Origin: Arthrobacter sp. B0490
GTDB lineage: Bacteria > Actinomycetota > Actinomycetes > Actinomycetales > Micrococcaceae
DNA: 64,000 nucleotides
NCBI RefSeq assembly: GCF_002929355.1
Contig: NZ_PJIR01000003.1
Span: 496,001 to 560,000 of the forward strand
Direction of reading: 5' to 3'
Part shown: piece after piece, positions 34,497 to 42,283 of the stretch
How the letters are laid out: the number at the start of each line of letters is the position of its first letter
Numbering within the stretch: position 1 is the first letter of the stretch
Notes under the pieces: generated by a model
The model's database searches: none
The model's input: the letters and a program-made list of their open reading frames with translations, nothing else
What the model was told of the DNA's origin: nothing
Program-made: the position numbers and the translations under genes

Positions 34497-34715
34497 GGCA
34501 CCCTGATCGACGACGGCGGGCCCATGAGCAGTGACTCGATCTCGTCGTCGAGCTTCACCAGCGTGATGGACGCGCCGGCCAGGTCCAGGGACGTGCAGTA
34601 CTCCCCCACATAGCTGCGGCCCACGCTGATGCCCCGCTCGGCGAGGCGCTTGTGCGCCCGCCAGTACAACTCTTTGGTCGGGTTGCCGCCGAATCCGTCG
34701 ACCATTGGCACCTCG
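34497..34715 (-). pseudogene. 3' fragment of a dihydroxyacetone kinase gene (dhaK-like)
   Basis: Translated leftward, the stretch reads VPMVDGFGGNPTKELYW, RAHKRLAERGISVGRSYVG, EYCTSLDLAGASITLVKLDD and EIESLLM. This matches the C-terminal quarter of the intact DhaK encoded at 35944-36939 almost residue for residue, with a small gap where the intact protein has LYGQ. The DNA of 34540-34650 and of 35990-36105 is also nearly the same. The first three quarters of the gene are missing and no start is present. It is a duplication remnant. Confidence 0.8.
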
Positions 34716-34923
34716 ATATAAACATCGTTGCGAGGCAGTACACGTCGCTCCGCCCGCAAAACACACGGGGGACGAAAGCCTCTGAACAGCAGCCTTGGAC
34801 CGGGTGAAGATCGAACCATACGTTGGCGTGGTGGTGCCGCTTCCACACAGGACAGGTCCACGGTGTCACCACTCTCCATCCAGGGCGTTGTACGGCAGCG
34901 CCAAGCATCCCGAGGAGAAGAGC

Positions 34924-35655
34924 GTGCCGAGGAACCAGTCCAAAACCTTTCTGGACAGGACCGACGCCGGCCGGCAGTTGGGGCAGAGGCTTGCCGGGTT
35001 GCGGGGTCAGGACGTGGTGGTGCTGGGGTTGCCCCGGGGCGGCGTTCCGGTGGCCTTCGAGGTGGCGAAAGCCCTTGATGCGCCGCTGGACGTGATCGTG
35101 GTGCGGAAGCTGGGAGTTCCGTACCGGCCGGAAGTAGCGATGGGCGCCCTCGGGGAGGACGGCACCCGCGTCCTCGATGCGCATATTCTCACGTCGGCCC
35201 ATGTCACGGAGGAGGACCTGCGAACGGTCGAGACGAAGGAACGCCAAGTACTGGAGGGGCGCCGTGCCCGCTACCGGCAGGGAAGGAGTCGGACAGATGT
35301 CCACGGGCGCATGGTCATCGTCGTGGACGACGGCGTCGCCACTGGCTCCACTGCGCGGGTGGCATGCCAGGTGGCCAAGCAGCTCGGTGCGGCACGGGTG
35401 GTCCTGGCAGTGCCTGTCGCGCCGGCCCGGACTATGGACTCGTTCGAAGAAGCGGACAAGGTCGTGAGCCTGGTTTCACCGCGGAAGTTCCAGGCGGTGG
35501 GCTGCTACTACCGCGACTTCTCACCCACCGAGGACGACGAAGTGGTGAAGCTGCTCGACGCCTCCCGCTCACTGCAGGGTTCGGGAGGCATGGCTGTCCC
35601 TGCTCGCGGCAAGGGCCGTAGCAAGCCGAACCGGTCGACATCTGAGCCGGCCTGA
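34924..35655 (+). CDS. Phosphoribosyltransferase-family protein
   Basis: 243 residues from GTG 34924 (AGGAGA upstream). The PRPP-binding loop is VIVVDDGVATGSTARVA, preceded by VVLGLPRGGVPVAFEVA and DVIVVRKLGVPY. These are typical of the large family of predicted phosphoribosyltransferases (often 210-230 residues) found in actinobacteria near universal-stress genes; the base or other acceptor is unknown. A basic Ser/Lys/Arg-rich tail closes the protein. It lies between the dhaK remnant and the intact dhaK operon. Confidence 0.85.
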   Translation: MPRNQSKTFLDRTDAGRQLGQRLAGLRGQDVVVLGLPRGGVPVAFEVAKALDAPLDVIVVRKLGVPYRPEVAMGALGEDGTRVLDAHILTSAHVTEEDLRTVETKERQVLEGRRARYRQGRSRTDVHGRMVIVVDDGVATGSTARVACQVAKQLGAARVVLAVPVAPARTMDSFEEADKVVSLVSPRKFQAVGCYYRDFSPTEDDEVVKLLDASRSLQGSGGMAVPARGKGRSKPNRSTSEPA

Positions 35656-35891
35656 AGACAGGAGCAGGCCCAAGGCTCCGCAGGCCCGAGACGCTGCCGA
35701 CGGAGCGTACTCCCACCTCGATGTGACCGATAGGAGTGGCAGACAGCCGTCGACGCGTTCGGCGGCACTAACGCCGTCCAGAGGCGGACCGACCATCAAC
35801 CTCTCCTCGATCGCCGGCATACGCGGTCATGACCAGGTCCCGGGGTATTCGGCCTCGGTCTAGCGGGCAGCGCCACCTAATGCCCCACAGA

Positions 35892-35929
35892 ACGGCGGGC
35901 CGGTCACCGAAAGGTGAGCGGCCCGCCGT
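35892..35929 (-). terminator. Hairpin terminator after dhaK
   Basis: An 11-bp GC-rich stem (35892-35902 with 35919-35929) is extended by an inner TCACC/GGTGA pair around a GAAA-type loop. It begins 14 nt beyond the dhaK stop. No T tract on the - strand. Confidence 0.65.
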
Positions 35930-35943
35930 CGTACGCCGTAGAT

Positions 35944-36939
35944 CTAGAAGGTGCGAATGGGGATCTCCGCTGGGTCCATGAGCAGCCCCTCGATCTCGTC
36001 ATCGAGCCGCACCAGCGTGATGGACGCGCCGGCCATGTCCAGGGACGTGCAGTACTCTCCCACATAGCTGCGGCCCACGCTGATGCCCTGCTCCGCGAGG
36101 CGCTTGTGCGCCTGCCCGTACAGCAGGTACAGCTCGCTGATCGGGGTACCGCCGAGGCCGTTGACCATGAGCGCCACGCGGTCGCCCTCCTTGAAGGGCA
36201 GGTCCTTCACGATCGGCGCGAGCAGCTCCTCGACGATCTCGTTGGCCGGCATCATCTTCGCCCGACGACGGCCCGGCTCCCCGTGGATGCCGACGCCCAT
36301 CTCGATCTCGTCGGCGCCGAGCTCGAACAGCGGGCTGCCCTTGGCCGGCGGCGTACACGCGGTGAGCGCGACGCCCATGGTGCGGGTCACCGAGTTCACC
36401 TTCTCGCCGATCCGGATGACCTCGTTGAGGTCCGCACCCCGCTCGGACGCGGCGGCCACGGCCTTGATGACGAAGAAGTTGCCCGCGACCCCGCGGCGGC
36501 CGATCGTGTAAGTGGAGTCCTCCACGGAGACGTCGTCGTTGATGAACAGTGTCTTCACCTCGATGCCGTCCGCCGAGGACATCTCCTGCGCCATCTCGAA
36601 GACCATCTTGTCGCCCGTGTAGTTGTTCACCAGCAGCAGCACGCCCTTGGGCGACGCCATGAGCTTGGTGGTCTCGTACACGTAGTCGAACGGCGGGGCC
36701 GCGAACACGTCGCCGGGGCACGCGGCGTCGAGCATGCCCTTGCCCACGATCATCACGTGGGCGGGCTCGTGCCCGGAGCCGGAGCCCTGCACGATCGACA
36801 CCTTGCTCTCGTCGGGGCCGTCGGCGCGCATGATCAGGTTGTACTCGGGCACGTACTTCAGGGTGTCCGGGTTGGCGAGCGCCAGGCCCTCGAGCATCTC
36901 GGGGACGAACTGCTGCGGATCATTGACGAACTTCTTCAT
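35944..36939 (-). CDS. dhaK: Dihydroxyacetone kinase, substrate-binding subunit
   Basis: 331 residues. DhaK binds dihydroxyacetone (or a related short ketose) by a hemiaminal bond to a His: MGVGIHGEPGR holds that His, and GSGSGHEP carries the second active-site His. The C-terminus has the family's RSYVGEYCTSLDMAGASIT. ATG 36939 has a weak site. It follows dhaL by 46 nt. No DhaM (phosphotransferase) gene is next to it, so the kinase may use ATP directly through DhaL. It could instead act on a four-carbon ketose such as erythrulose. Confidence 0.92.
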   Translation of the reverse strand: MKKFVNDPQQFVPEMLEGLALANPDTLKYVPEYNLIMRADGPDESKVSIVQGSGSGHEPAHVMIVGKGMLDAACPGDVFAAPPFDYVYETTKLMASPKGVLLLVNNYTGDKMVFEMAQEMSSADGIEVKTLFINDDVSVEDSTYTIGRRGVAGNFFVIKAVAAASERGADLNEVIRIGEKVNSVTRTMGVALTACTPPAKGSPLFELGADEIEMGVGIHGEPGRRRAKMMPANEIVEELLAPIVKDLPFKEGDRVALMVNGLGGTPISELYLLYGQAHKRLAEQGISVGRSYVGEYCTSLDMAGASITLVRLDDEIEGLLMDPAEIPIRTF

Positions 36940-36985
36940 GGGGGCTCCACATCGTTGTGAGGGTTGGACGGGTGAGGGGGAACAG

Positions 36986-37618
36986 TCAGGGCCAGTCGGC
37001 CACAATGCGTTCGACGATGACGGCCACGGCCACCGCGCCGGCGTCGGGCGAGCCGATGCTGCGCGTGCCGCTGTAGCTGGCGCGGCCGCGTCTGGCCTCC
37101 ATGGTCGACGTCGCATCCGCACACTCTCGCACCTTCACGGCAAATGCCTTCCGGCAGTCCTCCGGTGAGGCGCCCGCAGCGAGCTGGCGTTCGAGTTCGT
37201 CGGTGGCGGGGATGAGCGCGTCGAGCAGGGTCTTGTCGCCGAGATCGGCGTTGCCGCGCTTCTTGATGCCGTCGGTGGCTCCGCGGAGCATGGCGACGAC
37301 GGCGGCCCCGTCGATGGTCTCGGTGGTCTTCGCGGCGGCGGATGCCCGCAGGAACGCCGTGCCCCACAGCGGGCCCGAGGTTCCCCCGATCCTGCTGGAG
37401 ATGGCGAGCGCGATCTGCTGCAGGAACGTGGCCACGTCGTCGCGCTTGAACGAGTCCCAGTCCGCCAGCACCTTCTCGAAGCCGCGGGCGAGGGAATAGC
37501 CGAGGTCGCCGTCGCCCACCACGGCGTCGAGGTCACCGAATTCCTTCTCCTTCTCGACGGCGGTCTGTGCCAGGGAGTGGACGACGTACTCGACGTCATC
37601 GATCTTGGTGGTGCTCAT
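36986..37618 (-). CDS. dhaL: Dihydroxyacetone kinase, nucleotide-binding subunit
   Basis: 210 residues. The Mg-nucleotide site is GDGDLGYSLARGFEKV (three Asp), with SSRIGGTSGPLWGTAFLR as the phosphate-binding turn, DGIKKRGNADLGDKTLLDAL in the middle, and RRGRASYSGTRSIGSPDAGA at the C-terminal end (about residues 172-194), all as in DhaL. ATG 37618 overlaps the stop of the HAD gene by 4 nt. Together with DhaK it phosphorylates dihydroxyacetone to DHAP. Confidence 0.92.
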   Translation of the reverse strand: MSTTKIDDVEYVVHSLAQTAVEKEKEFGDLDAVVGDGDLGYSLARGFEKVLADWDSFKRDDVATFLQQIALAISSRIGGTSGPLWGTAFLRASAAAKTTETIDGAAVVAMLRGATDGIKKRGNADLGDKTLLDALIPATDELERQLAAGASPEDCRKAFAVKVRECADATSTMEARRGRASYSGTRSIGSPDAGAVAVAVIVERIVADWP

Positions 37619-38433
37619 GATGTCTCCGTTCCGGTCGACGATGCGTGGGAGATCGACGGCGCTGCGTCGGCGTCGAGTAACGACTGCAAGGTGGTGAGCG
37701 TTACGGCGCCACGGACCTCGACACCGAACGGGTCCGCAAGCACCTCGGCCTGCTCACCGTTCGGTTCGCCGAGTGAGCTGACGACGAGGGCGGCGCCCGT
37801 GAAGTCCTCCTCGCGGGTGAAGCTGCTGACCGTCACCACGGTGGCCAGGCGTGCACCGATGGCGGCGCGCAGCCCGTTGCTGCTGTCCTCGACGACGATC
37901 GCCTCGCGCGACGAGACGCCGAGTTCCTTCAGCGCGAGCAGGTAAATGTCCGGGGCGGGTTTCTTGGCGGGCACCACATCTCCGGCGAACACCGCGAAGT
38001 GCGACGCGAGGTCCTCTCCGACGGCGTGCGTGAGGACGGCGCGGACGGCGGGTTCCGCGGAGGTGGAGGCAACGGCAAGCGTCCAGCCGGCGTCATGCGC
38101 TTCCCGCACGATGCGGGCGATTCCTGGCCGTGCCGGCATGACGCCGCTCTCCACGAGCCCCTTGTAAATCTCGGTCTTGCGCTTGTGCCAGGCGAGGATC
38201 GCCGCGTCGGTGGAGGAATCGTCGTTCAACCCGAGCTCGGCCACCAGGGCGGGGGTCAGGATGCTGCGCATCCGCTCCTTGCCGCCGCCGATCTTCACCC
38301 GCTCGGCATACTCCTCGACGCTCCACTGCACGGGTACGCCGAACGCGGCGAAGGTCTGGTTGAAGGCGGGCAGGTGACCATACTGCTCGGTGTCGGCGAG
38401 CACGCCATCGCAGTCGAAGATGAGGGCGGGCAT
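37615..38433 (-). CDS. HAD-superfamily sugar-phosphate phosphatase (HAD-IA)
   Basis: 272 residues. HAD motif I is FDCDGVLADTE, motif II VASTSAEPAV, motif III KKPAPDIYLLAL and motif IV VVEDSSNGLRAA. The helical cap after motif I (about residues 18-90) is of the C1 type, as in phosphoglycolate phosphatase and beta-phosphoglucomutase. The tail after residue 225 is longer than usual. It lies between the aldolase and dhaL genes, so its substrate is probably a phosphorylated ketose or triose of the same route. Confidence 0.88.
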   Translation of the reverse strand: MPALIFDCDGVLADTEQYGHLPAFNQTFAAFGVPVQWSVEEYAERVKIGGGKERMRSILTPALVAELGLNDDSSTDAAILAWHKRKTEIYKGLVESGVMPARPGIARIVREAHDAGWTLAVASTSAEPAVRAVLTHAVGEDLASHFAVFAGDVVPAKKPAPDIYLLALKELGVSSREAIVVEDSSNGLRAAIGARLATVVTVSSFTREEDFTGAALVVSSLGEPNGEQAEVLADPFGVEVRGAVTLTTLQSLLDADAAPSISHASSTGTETS

Positions 38434-38435
38434 GC

Positions 38436-39299
38436 TCAGCGGCCGCCCTTGCCGGCGCTGCCGAATTGCGTGCAGAGGTCCGTGACCAGGGCGACGACGT
38501 CGGCCCGGGTGTGCTTGAACAGCGACGGGGGATCCCACTTGTTGTTCTGTTCGGCCTGCTTGAGGAATGCCAGGCTGGACTGCATGTACGTCTCTTTCAG
38601 CGCCGTGGAGATGTTGACCTTGGCACAGCCGCGGGCGATAAGGTCGGCGAACTGCTCGGCGCTCAGGCCGCTGCCGCCGTGCAGGGCGATGGGGACGCTG
38701 CGGGCCTCGACGAGCTGGGTGACGCGGTCGGCGTCGAGCACCGGGGCAGCCTTGTAGCTGCCGTGGGCGTTGCCGATGGAAGGCGCGAAGACGTCGATCC
38801 CGGTTGCGTCGATGAAGGCGAGCGCTACCTCCAGGGTCTGCTGGCGGGACACGTCGTCGGACCCGTGGTCGTCCTCGACGCCGGTGATCGCCTCGATCTC
38901 GCCCTCCACCTGCGCGTTGTGGCGGCGGGCCTCGGCGACGACCTCGATGGTCTGGCGCTGGTTCTCCTCCACGGGGAGTTCGGACGCGTCGAAGAGAACC
39001 GAATTCCACCCGACCCGCAGGCAGTCCGTGATGACCTCGCGGTCCGGGCAGTGGTCCAGGTGCAGGGTGACGGGCACCTCGATGCCGCGCGTCAGGGACT
39101 GCCACATGTCGAAGAGCACGCGGGTGCCGATGGTGCGCACGGTCTTCACCGAGGTCTGCAGGATCACCGGGGAGTTGGCCTCCACCGCGCCGGCGAGCAC
39201 GCCTTCCATGGTCAGGTCGTTGAAGATGTTGATGGCGGGCACTCCGTAGCGTGCCTGGAATGCCGGGTCGACGATGTCCTTCAGTGGTACTACAGCCAC
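38436..39299 (-). CDS. Class II (metal-dependent) ketose-bisphosphate aldolase
   Basis: 287 residues. GTG 39299 is set by a strong AGGAGG nine nt upstream. Zn ligands and catalytic residues of class II aldolases: VTLHLDHCPD (His and Asp), EGEIEAITG (Glu), IGNAHGSYK (His), IALHGGSGL (His) and VNISTALK for DHAP phosphate binding. At 287 residues it is closer to the GatY/KbaY/FbaA-like group than to long FBA enzymes; which ketose phosphate it cleaves is unknown. First gene of the aldolase-HAD-dhaL-dhaK operon. Confidence 0.9.
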   Translation of the reverse strand: MAVVPLKDIVDPAFQARYGVPAINIFNDLTMEGVLAGAVEANSPVILQTSVKTVRTIGTRVLFDMWQSLTRGIEVPVTLHLDHCPDREVITDCLRVGWNSVLFDASELPVEENQRQTIEVVAEARRHNAQVEGEIEAITGVEDDHGSDDVSRQQTLEVALAFIDATGIDVFAPSIGNAHGSYKAAPVLDADRVTQLVEARSVPIALHGGSGLSAEQFADLIARGCAKVNISTALKETYMQSSLAFLKQAEQNNKWDPPSLFKHTRADVVALVTDLCTQFGSAGKGGR

Positions 39300-39387
39300 G
39301 ATATTTTTCCTCCTGGTCAGGCTTCCTCTCACGCTAGGCGGACGTCGTCGCGCCGGATATGGGGGTTCTCCCGCCCCTCGGCCTGGG

Positions 39388-39416
39388 GGGAATCACCACC
39401 CCGGGTAATCACTACC
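39388..39416. promoter_or_regulatory. Direct repeat in the aldolase/glcG spacer
   Basis: GGGAATCACCACC (39388-39400) is nearly repeated as GGGTAATCACTACC (39403-39416). The two copies follow one another in the 191-nt divergent spacer, 75 nt before the glcG start. Tandem half-sites of this kind suit a regulator that controls both operons, for example the LuxR-type regulator coded at 42259-44091. Confidence 0.4.
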
Positions 39417-39490
39417 TCGCCAGCAGCGGACGCGGGTGGTTGAGTGGGCCGCGGCAATCCGGCCACCCACTTCGACGACGAAGGACACCC

Positions 39491-39928
39491 ATGACACCCG
39501 GATCAGTACTCGAGACCATCACCTCGGAAGAAGCCCGCATCGTCATCGACGCCGCGGCAGCGAAGGCCACGGAGATCGGCCAGCCCATGGACATCGCCGT
39601 GGTCGACGCCGGCGGGAACCTGAAGGCGCACGTGCGTATGGACGGCGCGAACATCGGCAGCATCACCATTTCGATCAACAAGGCCTACACGGCCATCGCC
39701 TTCCAGTGTGAGACCGGGGACCTGCAGGGCGTCACCCGCCCGGACGGTCCTATCTACGGACTGAACGATGCCCATGGCGGACGCCTTGTGGTGTTCCCCG
39801 GCGGCATTCCGCTGGTGCGTGACGGCAGCATCATCGGCGCGATCGGCGTCTCGACCGGCACGATCGAGCAGGACCAGGAAGTCGCCTCCGCCGGAGCCGC
39901 CGCCTACCTGGAGTTCGCGGTCGCCTGA
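39491..39928 (+). CDS. GlcG/HbpS-family (haem-binding-like) protein
   Basis: 145 residues from ATG 39491. Family pattern: ARIVIDAAAAKATEIG, IAVVDAGGNLKAHVRMDGA, SINKAYTAIAF, IYGLNDAHGGRLVVFPGGIPL, IGAIGVSTGTIEQDQEVASAG. HbpS of Streptomyces binds haem and is the partner of the SenS-SenR two-component pair; GlcG proteins often travel with glycolate and diol catabolism genes. No signal peptide. It is divergent from the aldolase operon and is followed by a hairpin. Two broken copies of its 3' end occur at 41205-41312 and 42251-42283. Confidence 0.88.
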   Translation: MTPGSVLETITSEEARIVIDAAAAKATEIGQPMDIAVVDAGGNLKAHVRMDGANIGSITISINKAYTAIAFQCETGDLQGVTRPDGPIYGLNDAHGGRLVVFPGGIPLVRDGSIIGAIGVSTGTIEQDQEVASAGAAAYLEFAVA

Positions 39929-39996
39929 CCCCGACGCCCCGGCGCTGCTATTCGCCCGCGGAGCTGGACATCCCCGGACCGTAGCCGTGAACCATA

Positions 39997-40029
39997 CGAT
40001 GGGACCTCCGCCCTGCGGGGGTCCCATCG
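39997..40029. terminator. Bidirectional hairpin terminator
   Basis: A perfect 10-bp stem (39997-40006 with 40020-40029) with a GC-rich loop lies between the convergent glcG (ends 39928) and phosphofructokinase (ends 40052) genes. Confidence 0.7.
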
Positions 40030-40051
40030 CGTTCAATGACTCGGCCCGACC

Positions 40052-41077
40052 CTAGCCGAACAGGTAGATGGCCTCGTCGTAGCGTGACTGCGGGACCGTT
40101 TTGAGCTTGCCCACTGAATCGTTCAGGCTGACGCGGACAATGTTGTCCGCGCGGGTAGCGACCATCTGACCCCAGGCCTCGTCATGGACAGCGTCCACGG
40201 CGGCCAGGCCCAATCGGGTAGCCAGGACCCGGTCCGACGCACTTGGGGCGCCTCCTCGCTGGATGTGGCCCAGAGTGGTCGAACGGGACTCGATACCCGT
40301 GCGCTCTTCTATGAGGGGAGCGAGGCGTTCGCCGATACCGCCCAGCCGCGGACGGTCGAAGGCGTCCAGCCCGCGGTCCGAATGGGGTTCGGACATGCCC
40401 TCGGCGATGAATCCCTCCGCCACGACCACGAGCGGTGTCCGTCCCCGACGGAATGGGCCTTCCACCCAGGCGCAGATCTCGTCGAGGCTGGCTTTCTGCT
40501 CCGGGATCAGGATTGCATGGGAGCTTGTGGCCATCCCGGCGTAGAGGGCGATCCACCCGGCATGACGTCCCATCACCTCGGCAATCATGCAGCGGTGATG
40601 TGATTGCCCCGTGGTCTTGAGTCTGTCGATCGCCTCGGTAGCTATTTCGACAGCAGTGTGAAAGCCGAAGGAGAAGTCCGTCGCCGAAAGATCGTTGTCC
40701 ACGGTCTTCGGCACACCGATGATCGGGACACCGCCGTCACTCAGGATCTTGGCGGCGGTCAATGTCCCCTCTCCGCCGATGACGATGAGGGCGTCCACAC
40801 CGAGGGCGTCGACATTCTTCTGAATCTGCTCGACACCGCCCCCTTCGAGCGGGTTGGTCCGCGATGTCCCCAGAATCGTTCCTCCTAAACCCCCGATCCC
40901 TCGGACACTCACCCAGTCCAGTTCGAGGGTGTCGCGGTCCACGAGTCCACGCCAACCGTCCCGGAAACCGACGAACTCGTCGCCGTACGTACGGATGCCA
41001 CGCAGAACGCAGGAACGAATGACGGCGTTGAGCCCCGGACAATCGCCTCCGCTCGTCAGAATGCCAATTTTCGCCAT
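40052..41077 (-). CDS. pfkA: 6-phosphofructokinase
   Basis: 341 residues, group III-like actinobacterial phosphofructokinase. ILTSGGDCPGLNAVIR binds nucleotide; GGEGTLTAAK and PKTVDNDLSATDFSFGFHTA form the active site; MGRHAGWIA and GHIQRGGAPSASDR are also standard. At the residue that separates ATP from pyrophosphate use (E. coli 104) the protein has Gly, which suits ATP, whereas the Lys in PKTVDND (E. coli Gly124) is shared with pyrophosphate enzymes. This mix is known in ATP-using actinobacterial enzymes. It would supply fructose 1,6-bisphosphate to the nearby aldolase route. Confidence 0.92.
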   Translation of the reverse strand: MAKIGILTSGGDCPGLNAVIRSCVLRGIRTYGDEFVGFRDGWRGLVDRDTLELDWVSVRGIGGLGGTILGTSRTNPLEGGGVEQIQKNVDALGVDALIVIGGEGTLTAAKILSDGGVPIIGVPKTVDNDLSATDFSFGFHTAVEIATEAIDRLKTTGQSHHRCMIAEVMGRHAGWIALYAGMATSSHAILIPEQKASLDEICAWVEGPFRRGRTPLVVVAEGFIAEGMSEPHSDRGLDAFDRPRLGGIGERLAPLIEERTGIESRSTTLGHIQRGGAPSASDRVLATRLGLAAVDAVHDEAWGQMVATRADNIVRVSLNDSVGKLKTVPQSRYDEAIYLFG

Positions 41078-41204
41078 GAGTCTTTATCCACCATTCTCGT
41101 CGAATGCCCGGTACGCTCCGGATTCCACTCAACAAGAGAAACCCGCTCTTCGAAATGAGGGTTTCCCCACCCCTGCACTACGGGAAAACCCCACTGGAGA
41201 CGCC

Positions 41205-41312
41205 GACGGCAGCTTCATCGGCGCCGTCGGCGTCTCCGCCGGCACTAACGAGCAGGACCAGGAAGTCGTCTCGGCCGGCGCCACCGCCCATCTGGAGTTC
41301 GCGATCGCCTGA
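41205..41312 (+). pseudogene. 3' fragment of a glcG/hbpS-like gene
   Basis: The frame reads DGSFIGAVGVSAGTNEQDQ, EVVSAGATAHLEFAIA, stop. It matches the last 36 residues of intact GlcG (DGSIIGAIGVSTGT and on) with few changes. Upstream sequence has no relation to GlcG, so only the tail was kept. Confidence 0.75.
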
Positions 41313-41418
41313 TTCTGGTGACGGTCTCCTTCCCAATCCCTCGCCACCGCGGGGATCGGCTGCAGCGCTCTATGCCCGCATAGACTGGGCTCTCGCGCCG
41401 GCTACGAAAGGCCCCCAC

Positions 41419-42210
41419 ATGTTGAACACCGAACGAACCGGCGCCGGAAAGCCACTCGTGCTCGTGCATGGGCTCGGCTCCAGCATCCGCACCTGGGACC
41501 CCATTTTCCCCCTGCTGCAGGAACAGCGCGAGGTCATCGCCATCGACCTCCCCGGGTTCGGCAGCAGCGAGCCGCTCGCAGGCGAGGTGACCATCGCGAC
41601 CCTCACGGGCGCCGTCGCGCAGTTCCTCGAGGAGGAGAACCTGCGCGATGCAGATCTCGTCGGAAGCTCGATGGGTGCACGCATCGTGGTCGAGCTCGCG
41701 CGGCGGGGTCACGTCGGCCACGTCGTCGCCCTCGATCCCGGAGGATTCTGGAGCGACACCCAGGCGCGCATCTTCAACGGCAGCATCACCGCGTCCATCG
41801 CGCTGGTACGGCGCCTCCAGTCCGTCCTGCCGTCACTCGTCCAGCAGGCTGCGGGCCGGACGGCGTTGCTCGCCCAGTTCTCCGCGGCCCCCTGGAAGCT
41901 CGACCCGGACCTCGTCCTCACTGAGCTCCGCGGATTCGCCACCTCGCCCAGTCTTGACGAAGCGCGGAAGTCGCTCGCGCACGGACCGCGCCAGGCAGGC
42001 GCGCCGCAGGGGACGATCAAGGGCACGCTGGCGTTCGGCTGGGGCCGGGCGGACAGGGTCACCCCGCTCAGCGAGGCCGCCGTCGCCATGTCCCTCTATC
42101 CGGACGCCACCCTGCACGTCTTCGAGGACTGCGGGCACTTCCCGCACTGGGACCAGCCGCAGGAGACAGCCCGGTTCATCCTCGACGCCACCGCCGCTGG
42201 GTCTTCGTAA
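41419..42210 (+). CDS. Alpha/beta-hydrolase
   Basis: 263 residues from ATG 41419. LVLVHGLGSS holds the oxyanion HG; nucleophile elbow is VGSSMGAR (Ser); late acid is in FGWGRADRVTP (D) and the His is in EDCGHFPHWDQP. The lid region between about residues 125 and 190 is helical. The substrate is unknown; esterase, lactonase or C-C hydrolase activity all fit. It is flanked by two glcG fragments, which may mark duplicated DNA. Confidence 0.87.
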   Translation: MLNTERTGAGKPLVLVHGLGSSIRTWDPIFPLLQEQREVIAIDLPGFGSSEPLAGEVTIATLTGAVAQFLEEENLRDADLVGSSMGARIVVELARRGHVGHVVALDPGGFWSDTQARIFNGSITASIALVRRLQSVLPSLVQQAAGRTALLAQFSAAPWKLDPDLVLTELRGFATSPSLDEARKSLAHGPRQAGAPQGTIKGTLAFGWGRADRVTPLSEAAVAMSLYPDATLHVFEDCGHFPHWDQPQETARFILDATAAGSS

Positions 42211-42250
42211 CTATCCTCTGAGCCGCACACCTGGCAGGCGTGCTCGCGGT

Positions 42251-42283
42251 GCTGCTGCCTACCTGGAGTTCGCGATCGCCTGA
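42251..42283 (+). pseudogene. Short 3' end of a glcG-like gene
   Basis: Eleven codons (AAAYLEFAIA and stop) match the end of intact GlcG and of the fragment at 41205-41312. On the opposite strand the same DNA codes the last residues (QAIANSR) of the neighbouring regulator. Confidence 0.55.
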
